Positions 38,776 through 51,100 of a stretch of 64,000 bases of DNA are shown piece after piece (position 1 is the first letter of the stretch; each line of letters opens with the position of its first letter). The position numbers and the translations under genes were made by a program. The notes beneath the pieces were generated by a model. The model searched no databases. It was not told where the DNA came from and worked only from the letters and a program-made list of their open reading frames with translations. The DNA is from Intoshia linei (taxonomy: Eukaryota > Orthonectida > Rhopaluridae): positions 17,581 to 81,580 of the forward strand of contig LWCA01000021.1 of the NCBI GenBank assembly GCA_001642005.1, written 5' to 3'.

Positions 38776-39144
38776 ATGAACAATTCCAAGTGTATCGACA
38801 ATTCTTTGTTATCACGGGACTATTCAGTTTACGGGTCACCGGTTCCTACTCAAGGTGACGAAAATATGGACAGAATGACTAGTTTCAAATCGGGACCTTC
38901 AATAAGTATTCAAACCGAAAGTGACGACGTTTCAAAAGTTGACGCTACCAAAAGTGACACTGAAATACCAAGTGAATCTAAGAGACGCTTTACGTATTCT
39001 AACCAAGAAACTATTACTACCAAGACATCGTCTATCAAAGGAATAGGCAAAAGTTTAACCATTGATGCTTCCGTTAAATTACAAGTACAGGAAAATGGAA
39101 GAATTGTCGCGCACAATTTAATTAGCAAGGAACGAAAAAAATAA
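38776..39144 (+). CDS. small single-exon gene, unrecognised protein of 122 aa
   Basis: One open frame with an ATG, no introns, and a possible AATAAA at 39163. The base and codon use look coding (many GAY, ACY, TCN codons, higher GC than the flanks). The product is hydrophilic and Ser/Thr-rich, probably disordered in the first two thirds (SPVPTQGDEN, SISIQTESDD, ESKRRFTYSNQETITTKTSS), with a more ordered-looking tail (SLTIDASVKLQVQENGRIVA). No signal peptide or membrane segment. It is wedged between the RERE 3' end and the PIKfyve 3' end, converging on PIKfyve with 36 bp between stop codons. I know no homologue. It might be an alternative 3' exon of RERE, but it has its own ATG and RERE has a poly(A) signal first. 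Confidence 0.6.
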   Translation: MNNSKCIDNSLLSRDYSVYGSPVPTQGDENMDRMTSFKSGPSISIQTESDDVSKVDATKSDTEIPSESKRRFTYSNQETITTKTSSIKGIGKSLTIDASVKLQVQENGRIVAHNLISKERKK

Positions 39145-39180
39145 CAAAGAAATATATGTAACAATAAAAAGTTTAAATGG

Positions 39181-42100
39181 TTACATTTTTTTTAAATTAT
39201 CAGTAATTGTGTCTTGTAGATTTGACACGCAGATAATGTAATTATTCATTGCTTCAATAAATCTATTTTTATATTGTTCCGGTTCAATTATGGTGGGTTC
39301 TAAATTAAAGGATTTAGATTTACAACATGTAAGAATACGTTCATTTCCGCTGATTGTAAAAGTCGATTTCAGGACATTTTCCATCCGTTTGGGCCAAGTA
39401 TAAAGACCAATATAATCTTACATGTTATTTATGTATTAATATTAAAAGTACCTACTATTCCTATGGACAAAATATTTTTTTGAGGGTTTATTCCCAATAG
39501 AAAGGAATAGTCAATTATAGATTGACTTAGGAAAAAATCTGTATCGCCTTTGAGGGCTTTATCTAGTTTTTTTTTCGTTTCTTTATCAATATAAATGGGA
39601 TTACGAATGCCGTCTAAAAATTCAAGTATAATGGAAAAGTTTGCCAATAGACTTTAATCTGTCAACTCATACATTTCGAGAACATTCAAGTGTATATAAT
39701 TATATACATCCATTATTGATTAAATTAAATCATCAATAAACATTTTCAACTGAAAGGACTCAAAATAACTAATGTAATGACTAGGTTATTTACCCTGGGG
39801 AAATTTAATATATATTATTATGAATTTCGATTGCAATTGTCAAAATAAATTTATAGCCAACAATGCTTATTATACTTAAGTAACATTATTTTAATTAGTA
39901 ATGTTAACAGTCATCTAATGCTAACATTAACTTTTATTCAATTTGCATAGTGTAAATTGGAAAACATAATTTTAGAGATTCTGTTGCAGTTGGAGGGATT
40001 ATAGTTGAGTAAATTTTGATTACAAATTCGAAATTTACCAACCTTAAATTTTTAACAAATTTTGTAAATCAAATTTTCGCAGTTAAAAAAATATAATAAT
40101 TGCATGTTATGTTTGTAAGTCAATGTAAAGTTTTAGTTAAAGCAGGGGTTCTCTACGTGGGCCACAGAAAATTTTCAACATTAAAAAAAATTTGGTGTAT
40201 TAAGCCATAAAATTGCTAACCAAAACAAAATCTATAAATGCATAATGAATTTGAAATATAAATTTGGAATTATGGTTTACAGATCTTCAAAACTTTGAAC
40301 CAAATGATGCAACCAGTCCTGAACTAACTGAAAAACTCTTGGACTTAAAAGAAGATTTGAAATTAGTAAGACGAATAGAACAGGAAGGTGTATTTTGATT
40401 TATGGGAATTCAAGAATCAAATCCAACTGTGTTTGATTATGTTCAACCATACATTATTGCTTTTCCTACAACATGGCTTGTAGAAGCTAGATTTTCAGCA
40501 GTAGTCAATATTTTTAGTAAGAAGAGGTCAAAATTGGATGTGAATAACCGAGTAATAATGCGATTAAGATTGAATAAACTAATAGAAATTGATTACAATT
40601 CATTGTGCAACAAACACCATCCCAAGGCAGTCACTAACTAGTATAAATTTAAATTTAAATTTAATTGTTGATTATTATTTTTTAATACTTTTCTTGATAC
40701 TTCAAAATTTAAATAAAGGTAAATAAATAAAAGTAGATATTTTAAGGTTTTTTAAGGAGGGCCATGGCCTAAAAAAGGTTGAGAACCGCTGAGTTAAAGT
40801 ATAAACTTTTGTATTGTGCCATGTAACTAAACCCTAATAAATGTAAATAATTTTATTTAAAGGTTTTGTAAAAAATGATATGTGTATTAATAATAAAATT
40901 ACATTCAGTAAAATTTTGATCCAAAAGCACGTTTTGTTGAGAATTATTATCAAGAGTAGCATCCAAATTATATTTTGCAAATCTATTTCGCTTCGAACCT
41001 TTTAAATCAAATATCTATAATAAACCAATAAAAAATTATTATTAGTTGATATTTGCATAGTGTTTAAATTAGTTTGAGGGTAAAAATAAATTTTTTTATA
41101 AAATTTTGACAGATTCGAGGTAAAAACTAATGAACCCTGAACGGGGCACTTTTCCAGTTATTCGTTGCATGTACCTGACCATAAATTTTTTTTTTGATTA
41201 CAATTAGCAAATCATGACCAGTATCCCCTCTAATCTGGGGATATATCACTAAATGCATATACACAGTCTGATATGGGACGTTTCAGAAAAACCAAGAAAA
41301 TATCGGAACTATAATTATTCTCACGGGCCATTTCAATCCAACATCCAATAATATATATATTAAATAATTTTTTAAATTTGTTTTCATAAATATCCTGAGT
41401 CATATAAAGTAAAAGTTGCTAAAAATGTGTCTGTTTGAGAATTCTTTGATACAAAAAAGTGTCCCACGAGATTCAAAAATTCGCCGATCCCTGATGCATA
41501 TTGTTAAATGAGTACCAATATAAAATTTAAGTAAAAAAATAAAAGAAATAAACAAATTGAAACTTTTTCAATTTTTAGAAAATTAATTGTCTATCCCTAC
41601 TCATTGCAGGACACTAATCCATAATACATATTATTAAATAATAATGTAGAATATTAAATCAACCTTTGAAATATTTTGATTATAAAAGACATTTTCTAAT
41701 ATGATAACGTATTCATTGTAATATGGCTTCGACATAATATCATTTGGTTTGATTTTAACTTTAAAAATCCCCAATATTAATGAAATGCACGTATTCAGCT
41801 AAATGACCAATATCAACAAATGTAAACACTATAAAATACATGAATGACGTATCACCGTTTGGGGCAATAGATAAAATAGATTATTTAAAGATAATAAATA
41901 AAAATAGTTTTTTATTTTTTTCATTTTAACAATTATAAAAATTAAACCTACTTTATTAACCGTACTCGGTAAAATAAATTATAAAGAAACTCTAAAAAAT
42001 ACACGATAGTAATGTAAAACTTACAATTTTTTTCTAGTTAATTGTAAAAATTTACTATCATTAGTAAAGAATCATTAATAATCCCAAATGATGAATAATC

Positions 42101-45100
42101 CTACCATAAATAAACAATGACTCACCAAAGTACACATATAGATAGAACCGAACCTAACGTACTTAGACAAAATTTTGTACAATGGAGACATCGTTTTCCA
42201 AATAAAAAATATATCATAACTGTTTTGTAGGTCACAGTGGAATTTTCAAGGCCAGACCCGTAAAATGATGATGTGGCTAGGAAACTAAAATTGTTTTAAG
42301 GCCTATTTTTGATTTCAAGAGGGGCGTGCATAATAAGTTAGGCTGTGCACTGCACATAAACACTGAATTTTTAAGTTTATAAATTGGATCATTATTGACA
42401 TCAGCAAAAATGTATTTTATTCCTGACATATAACATTTTAAATAAAATGCATACATGTAACCAGAACCGAACCTATCAAGCTTGAAACAACCAGAAAATG
42501 AAAAGTAAGAATCTAAAAATTTTTATCAGACAATCCGTAGTGTTATATAGCCCCTAGCTACCACTCTAAGGAGCTAGACTAGACATCTTAATACCACACA
42601 CAAAATAGTTATGATATTAAAGAATATCATTTTTTTAATGTAAATGATTTTTAATTTGGGGAAATCAGGCCTGTAATTAATAAAAATTTTGTCGAGGTCC
42701 CCTCGAAGAGGATATTGGTATAGTAGGTTCGGCACTGCATGTAATATATATGCATTTGCAAAATATACTTTTTTAGTGCATGGAATTTGAATTTTGTTTG
42801 AGAACACTCAATACAATAAATCATTATAATGCTTTTTAGTAATTAAAAAAGCTTTGAAATGAATCGTATATATTGAAAGGTAAAAATATAATTTTAAACA
42901 ATTCGAATACCCGTGTAATGTATAAATTACATAATGAAATATAAACATTATTTTGGATGATATCGAGTACATATTCAAAATATTTTTTGGAAATGTGGCC
43001 AAATTTTTCAACATCACTACTAGGTATATATTTGAGCACAAATCGATTATCTAAATGGATACTAAAACAAATAAAATATTAAATAAATATCCTAGATCAG
43101 TGGTTCTCAACCTAATCTCAAAGTGAAATTTTTTCCTTATGAGACTCATGAGCCATTACTGAGATTTCAAGAAAAATAAGTTCAGTAAGTTACCATGAAA
43201 TGGAGTAAATCTCGTGAAACACATATTGAGAATAACGAAAACGACGGTAAATAATATAAAATAACAAAAACTTGAGATAATTACATATTTATTACAAAAT
43301 AAAAGAGTAAAATAATACCATGAGTAATAAAAAATTTTGAACCAGATTTTCCTCCACTAGCTTTTAATAAACTTGACTGTATTAATGAAAATATGAAACT
43401 AAAATATTATACAATATTATATACAAATTTAGAATAGACAAAGTTTAAAAAATTTATAATTTCATTCTATAATGTAATTAATTTCCAAATACACATGTAA
43501 TAATCCAAATGTACAATGTAATCTTACAAATATGCGCTAATTCAAAAACTTTTATTTGTGTTTTATTTTTTTTAAAAAAATAAAATTAAAAGTATCTTAA
43601 ACTTAAAATTTATATTAATTATGTATAATGAATTTGTCATAAATAAGGTAGAGTAAAATAAATTATATTGGAATCCCGAATCATAACAACTAAAAAAGTG
43701 TCGATTCTACAAAATGAATTAAATTATAAACAATTAAATTACTTTTCATGATAAAGTGATTTTAATTTTCTGAGATTTGCAAAATTATTAGCAAAATATA
43801 CAATGACACAATATGTAAACTTTGAATTATAAAAATCTAAAAAATATAATAAACCAACAGTTCCCAAAGGTATAAAAAACATGGACCTCCCATTCAATAA
43901 AACATGTTTGGAAATGTAAGGCTATGTAATAGTATGGTAAACTTTTTTGTACTTAGTTTTATAAAATTTGTACTGAGTACTTTATAAAAATATTTTATTA
44001 GATTTTGCAGAATTGTCAGATGTTGAGATTTTTTTGAAAGATCCGAAAAATTCTCTACACAAATGTTAAAAAACAAAATTAAGATGGAATAATTCAATTT
44101 AAAGTAAAAAGTAATGTGATATATCGGTTCCACTTCAAACAAGTTTGGGAACCACTCTTTTAAAGGATTGATAATAGTGAATAGTAGAATTTTTAAGTTA
44201 GATTTTCAAAGTGAATTTATTTTTTTGGTAGAATAAAAATGTGCACTCGGCAGAGCTAGGTGCTGTTTGTACGTAGTACATAACTTTAAACAGTCAACCT
44301 AGTTTATATATAATTAAAATATTCACAAATTGTCAATATAAACTATTTTGATTGATTTTCAGTATTATTTTGTATGGTAAATACAAACAAAATAACAATT
44401 ACCAATTTCTTTGTGTAATTGTTTATCTAAACAAATATATATTTTAATAAATATCTTTAAGTCAACAAAAACTTTTAATAAAATAATAATAATTAATAAT
44501 ACATTACTATTTGACACAAGCAAATAAGAATGACTAAATATATAAATAAAAAATATATTAAAACTACAAACGTTTCAAACAAATCTAAAGCACAGGCCGC
44601 AACAGTAGAAATTTCATCATTCTTTAAAATTATTGAGAGTTTTATCATTTGCTTTTTAAAAATAAAATTGTGTTGTTTCGTTCTACCATAAAAATAACGT
44701 AAATAATTAAAATTATAATTATAATTACACAGTACACTTTTCTTTATATTAATTAATTAAAAAATTACGTAGAAAGTAAAATTGATCCTTCCTCAACAAA
44801 TTTCAATAAATTCGAATCTAAAAAAAATAAAAAATTAAGACACTGAAAATATTAAATTTAATATCCATCAATAAAAAAATTACCATCAATTTTCAACACA
44901 ATTTGAGACTGTATAAAATCTTGCAATTTATTTTCTTTTATACTAAAAATGTGTAAATAAAAAAAATTAAAAAGATGAAAAAATTACCAATGATTAAAAT
45001 TACAAATACTATTACTAATATCTATTTCGATCGACACATTTTCAAAGTATTTTTTATACAAATTTTCAGAGTTTGCTGTATAAATATAAGAAATAAATAA

Positions 45101-48100
45101 AATTTAGATAAAATTTTACATTTAAAAATTTGATCAAAATTAAGCAAATTTGAATCAAAGTTTAATAAATTGCAATAATTTAAAAACTTATTCTAAATAA
45201 AAATTAAATATTAAAAATTAAAAAATATGTAATAAAATTACATAAAAATTATCCCAATCACAAAAAAATGTTGCAGGAATAGTTAATGGGTACATCATTA
45301 ATGATTTATTGAACAAAACGAAGAGTTTTTTATAGTTTAGTAATCTAAACATTACATTTAGTTATAACAGTTAATATCATCGTTAATAAAGGACTGCCAA
45401 ATCTTTTTAGTCGTGAACCTTACTTGCCATATAGAAATCCAAAACTCAAAAAATTGTAAAGACATTAAATAATGTGTATTTAAATTTTTTTCATTTACCC
45501 TACCGGTCTACACCGACTACATTGGTTGCCCTGCATAGAAAAAATTTGTTTTTTTATATTTACATTTGTTCTACATGTGTTTGATAATTAACAAGGTATT
45601 TATGTACATATTCAGAATGGTAATTTTTGTTTAATTTAGAGTAAATATTTGTGGGGTAATTTATTTTAAAATATTTAAAGCTTTGACATCTAAAATAAAC
45701 ATTTTATCAACAAGATTCATATCTATTTATGCTATATCATAATAATTTAGTAATTAAAAAGAAAATACTTAAAAGCAAGACATTTTTCTTTATAAATAAA
45801 TCCAAACTCTTTGTTGTTTATGTTAAAATCTTGACAGTCACATGCAAAAATGAAACTATCAGTATTATATGAGAGCTAAACATTGAATTTACATAATTAT
45901 AACCAAAATATAAATTGTAATAGTTATTTACAATACTAGATTAGAGGTCATTATATATTTCTGCAATATATAAAATAATAATAATATTATAATCTTCCCC
46001 CTAAAATTTAAAGAATACGTTTCCTCATAGTCCACTTTTTAAAGTTTTTAAAGGGTTGCGTGATATTAAGATGTACAGAATCATTGTTGTATTTAATTGT
46101 TAATACATTATAGATTAGTAAATCAATAAATTACAATTTGAATAAATCGTGGTAGTGGTAAATATAATACATAATCAGATGAACGAGATATGGTACAACT
46201 CTAAATAAATAATATAAAAATAAAAACTATACACCAAGGATCGGCGTTTTTGACTAATATTATAATTATAATGCTAATAATAATATTATTTTTTAATTTA
46301 ATCATAATGTAAATAATAATTAGAATAAATTTTTTGTGGTGGTTAAGATTTAAACTTAAATTTAATAAACATACTTTTGAACATCCTTTACAAACTTTAA
46401 TGTAATAAATGTGGCCGTCATTATAATCTTGAAAATTTAAATCTTTTACAAAATCAAAATTGAAATAAATATCAATTTGTAAAAAATTGTAGCAAATTCT
46501 AATAGTATGAGAATTTAGAGGACGAGAGCATATATTGTTGGAACATGAATTATAATTTAGAAAAAAATATATTTGCATAAATTTCACTAATGCAATATTC
46601 AAATTATTATAGCAAATTGATTGGATATATCTAAACATTAAATGTAAATAAAATTAATTTTATAATTACTTGGGTGAGCAGCACAAGTGAATGCATTGTT
46701 TCAGTTTAATATATAAAAGAATGACAATATTGGGAGAACTAAGGTTTATAAATATATTTGACAATGGTGGTAAAATCTAAAATATTTATCATGTTATTTG
46801 TAGTTAATCCGATAAATTTTATCACTTGATGTAATAAAATGGTATGAGTCAACATTTTCTCACATAATCAAAAGAAAATAGACCTAAACAAGGACAAACC
46901 ATAACATGGATTATTAACTTAATAGATATAAAAGATTGTTGTAGTAGGGAGGGAACATTGAAAGAGTAGGTACATCCCTCTTTTCATCATTTTTAGTTTC
47001 ATAATTAGACCCGAATTGTACAAAAATTTCGTCGAGGTCACCCGAAGAGTGTGTAGTTGTACGGTAGGTTCGACTCTACCTTAACATTCACATTGGATAG
47101 AAACCATATTTTAGTTTTTAAAACTTTTAAAAGAGTTTTTGTAGTTTTTTGAAATACTTTGTAGGGTTAATTATAAACTTTATAGAAAGAGTGGTATAAA
47201 TCTTGTAAAACTACTCGGTACGTGACTTCGATTGTGATATATTATTTTTTGAAAAATAGAAAAAAATGTATAGTGTAAAACTTACAGATTTTTCACTTTC
47301 ATCGTGTCCAACAAACTTAGGCATATTCTCTGATATGTTCAATCTATAATCCGACACCAGATTCTAAAATTATTAAAATATAAACTGTACGTTTTCAATT
47401 ATAAGACTAGCTTTTTTGTTATGAATACACAAAAACAATAGATAGCTCTGTCAAGTGTAGACTTTTCCATATACATTTTCATTTTATTACTCAAAATTAT
47501 GGATAATTTGTGGTTTTGACCATTAATATGAAAATTTCACTTACTAAAACCTATGAGCAGAGCTGTCTTAAGCTACTTCGTGGCTCTGGGCTAAAATTTG
47601 TATGTTATTCTAGACATTGGCGGAGTATTAAAATAATTTAATATTTAATTATATTGTTTATAATTAATAAAAAATGTTATATATTAATATATAAAATATG
47701 TTAAATATACTTTTAAATATCAATTAATTAATAAATTAACAATCAGAAAATTGTATTAACGTTAAGATTTTGACAAATGTATATTTTATTAACTCTTTTT
47801 AGGAGATTATTTGTTATTATTAAAAAAAATTTTCAAATTATGTATTTTCTGAAATAAAATAGAAAAATCGGCCACCGTTGAGAACCCTAATCTAGATCAG
47901 TGATACTTAACCGGTGCGCTGCAGTGTATTGATATGAATTAAGTAAAGTTCAAGTGCGCCCAAAGAAATTTGAGTTTATTTTATAAATTTTTAAAAATTA
48001 GTATCAAACTTTTACATAGACCATTATTTTATGAACATTTATGATTTACCATTTAATATAATGTATTATTTAAATAATATGGTGAATACCAAAAATATCA

Positions 48101-51100
48101 ACATTCCATCATAAAATTTTTACATCAAATGTTCTTTACTATATTTAAGTTTAGCAAATAAAATTATTTGTATTATAATTTTATATTGATTGTTTTTAAT
48201 CTTTGTACATTTTCGAATATTGATGTGATTTTTTCTTATCAAAATTTAAAGTTGCAAATTTTTTTTATTTAACAAGTGTATCCTGAAGTAAACAAAGTTA
48301 AGAAACACTCGTCTATAAATATAAATGTATAACTATAATTTTTCAAAATCTTTTTATAATTGAAAAACCGTACCCGTATTTCGTCATTTGATTCATTAAA
48401 AAACCAAAAATTGTCACTCGAATCGGAATCTACAAATAAACTAAAATAAAAAATCAAATTGTTCAAAATAACCATCAATATCAATTGAATAATTCTGTTT
48501 GTCACTAAATTTATAAATTAAAATGAAATATATAAAAAAATCTACAATAAAATAATAATTAACCAATTATCAACATTGATTACAATAATTATAATTAATA
48601 AATAATACAATAAAAATTGAAAATTTGAAAAAATATGACAAATAAAAAGTTGTATTCGCTATAAAAGCGATGGAAATTATACAATATTACCTGTGATAAA
48701 ATTATTACAAAAGGCGCCAAAATGTAAATATTGCTGTATTCAAAAATTAAAAAATAAACCAAATTTCCATGTTTAAAGGTTTACATTCACAAATCGGTAT
48801 TGAAAATTTGACACAATTATGAATAAGTGGCAAATCAAACAATAAATATTCAAAACTGCTCATTTCATTCAAAACCACATCTTGATTGTCTTTAAAAGAA
48901 AACCCAAAGTCATGCAAACATTCCGTTTCAATAATCATCTTGTATACACAAAATATTAAACATTTTAAAATATTTTTTACCTAAGAAATTGCATTAATAT
49001 TAATAACGGTAATAAAAATTTAAATTAAAAATAAATTTTAGGAAAAATTACTCTGGCAGCAATTTCTTTGCTTTTATTAGATATCACGATTGATATTATT
49101 CCGACAGGTTTTTCTTCGTGTAAAATTATTACATTTTGACCGACATCTATATTTATGAATTAAACAAAATTGAAATTATTATTTAGCCAGTTACACCACA
49201 ATAAGTGACGTGACACTTAGGAGTTTATGTCAAATAGTATACATGTAGTATTCTGCATTTTTAAACAATTAAAACTAATTTTTTGGAACATTATTTCAAA
49301 GGGTTATTAATATTTTTACTGCAGAAGGGGAGACGCAAAAAAAATTTAGCGACCATCTGATATGATATATCTAAAAATACCGATATTTGAACAGGGTACA
49401 ATATGAACCATAGAGCAAACAGCCAATTGTTTAATATTTTTTAGAAAGTGAATATTATCTAGCACTAAACCTCCATACAAGTTTTGAACGCTTTTTAATG
49501 ATTTCTAATATAATAATTATATAAATTATACTTTACTAATATTATTTCAACATTTTTAATGCGTCAATTGGTAATTAAAAGTTTTTTTTAAGTCACGTTT
49601 ATTTTCATTTTTTTAATTGAAACGGAGCAAAAAGGCATACACATACATTCAGAGTACCTAACCGCTTAAAGATAAATTGAACAATTGAATATTTTTATGA
49701 AATTTTGATTTAATTGAATTATATGGCCCACTATTATAATTATAATAGACGATTATGAATGTTGATTAAACGTTATATTCCATGTGAATTAAATTACAAT
49801 TTTAATGTTTTCAACAATAATAAAATTTTCATCAATCAAAGCTTCATAAAGAGACGCATTGATACTTCCACTTGTAATGATAATTTTGACGTTAAATTTT
49901 TTTAATCGCATACTAATTTTTTCGATAAATTCCTTTTCCTGTATTTTATAATTAATCATGCATTATCTTTTATAGCTATAAACAAAAATAAAATTTAGAT
50001 ACCTGACCAATAAAAACATTAATGTCTGAAACAGTTTCATCGATTGTGAGATTGATTGAATTTTGTACAAGTAAAATAAATGCATTCACGGAACATTTAT
50101 TCATACGTTTGAATACAGATTGAAACTTTATCATTAACCCATGAAAACACTCGATATTTATGGCTCCATCATTCGTTATTTTCTAAAAATCAATCAATAA
50201 ATATTTATTGGAACACTTTTCATTCAATATACAATATTCAATACGCATGTGACCACATAATATTTTTTGTGATTTCTAAGAGAACCAATAAATGTTTTGA
50301 ATTTAGTCACCTCATTTTTATTTCTCACTAATTTAATCTTACATTTAATTAATAACTCATGAAACGATAATAATTTATTAATTAATAAAATAACCTTTTT
50401 AATTTGTACAGTTTCATCAAGTGGAATACGATTGGTCCCTTTGATTATTATATTGTGTGTCAAATTATGCACGAAATTTAACAAATCTTCAATAAATCCA
50501 ATTGGTAAATGATAATATAGAAACATTGCCAAACAAACATTGCGAATATGATTTGTGTAAACCTTTCTATATATACATTAGGTGTTTATTTTCATATTAA
50601 AAAAGCCATTTACACAATTTATGCATTAAAAACCATCGAAAACAATTCAAAAAAAATTTGAAAATGTGTTTGAAATTACACAATGTGTTCATTGTGGAAT
50701 TAATATCTTGAGTCAAGATTTTTAACCAATGTAGCAAATAATTTTTAGATTGAACCATGTGTTAACGAATACACTGGTATGTTTATAATGATTCCTCATC
50801 ACGTGATCAGTGACTTATTTGATAGTTAAAAAAGTTAGAAAACGAACAACCCTAATTATATAATTATTTACAATAGAATTAATTATAATGATAGGTTTTT
50901 TGTAAAAATATTAAAATTTGATTTTGTAAACAATTTAAAATATTCGAATTCTAATGATCTAATGACAAAATAATTACATCAGCATATCTTGACAAACTTC
51001 AGAGCTAAGATTTATATCTAAAACATTTCAATATAAAAATGGGTAATAATATCACTAGGGCTTAACATTTTGTATTTTATGTCATTTATAACATTTGGAC

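Noticed and set aside
43894..44142. 82-codon minus-strand frame as a PIKfyve exon
   Set aside because: It lies wholly inside the element at 43858-44157 and has no PIKfyve similarity.
46201..46374. Coding extension of the PIKfyve CHK exon past the lysine at 46375
   Set aside because: After CSK there is a clear donor (GTATGT); beyond it the frame turns into Ile/Asn runs typical of intron.
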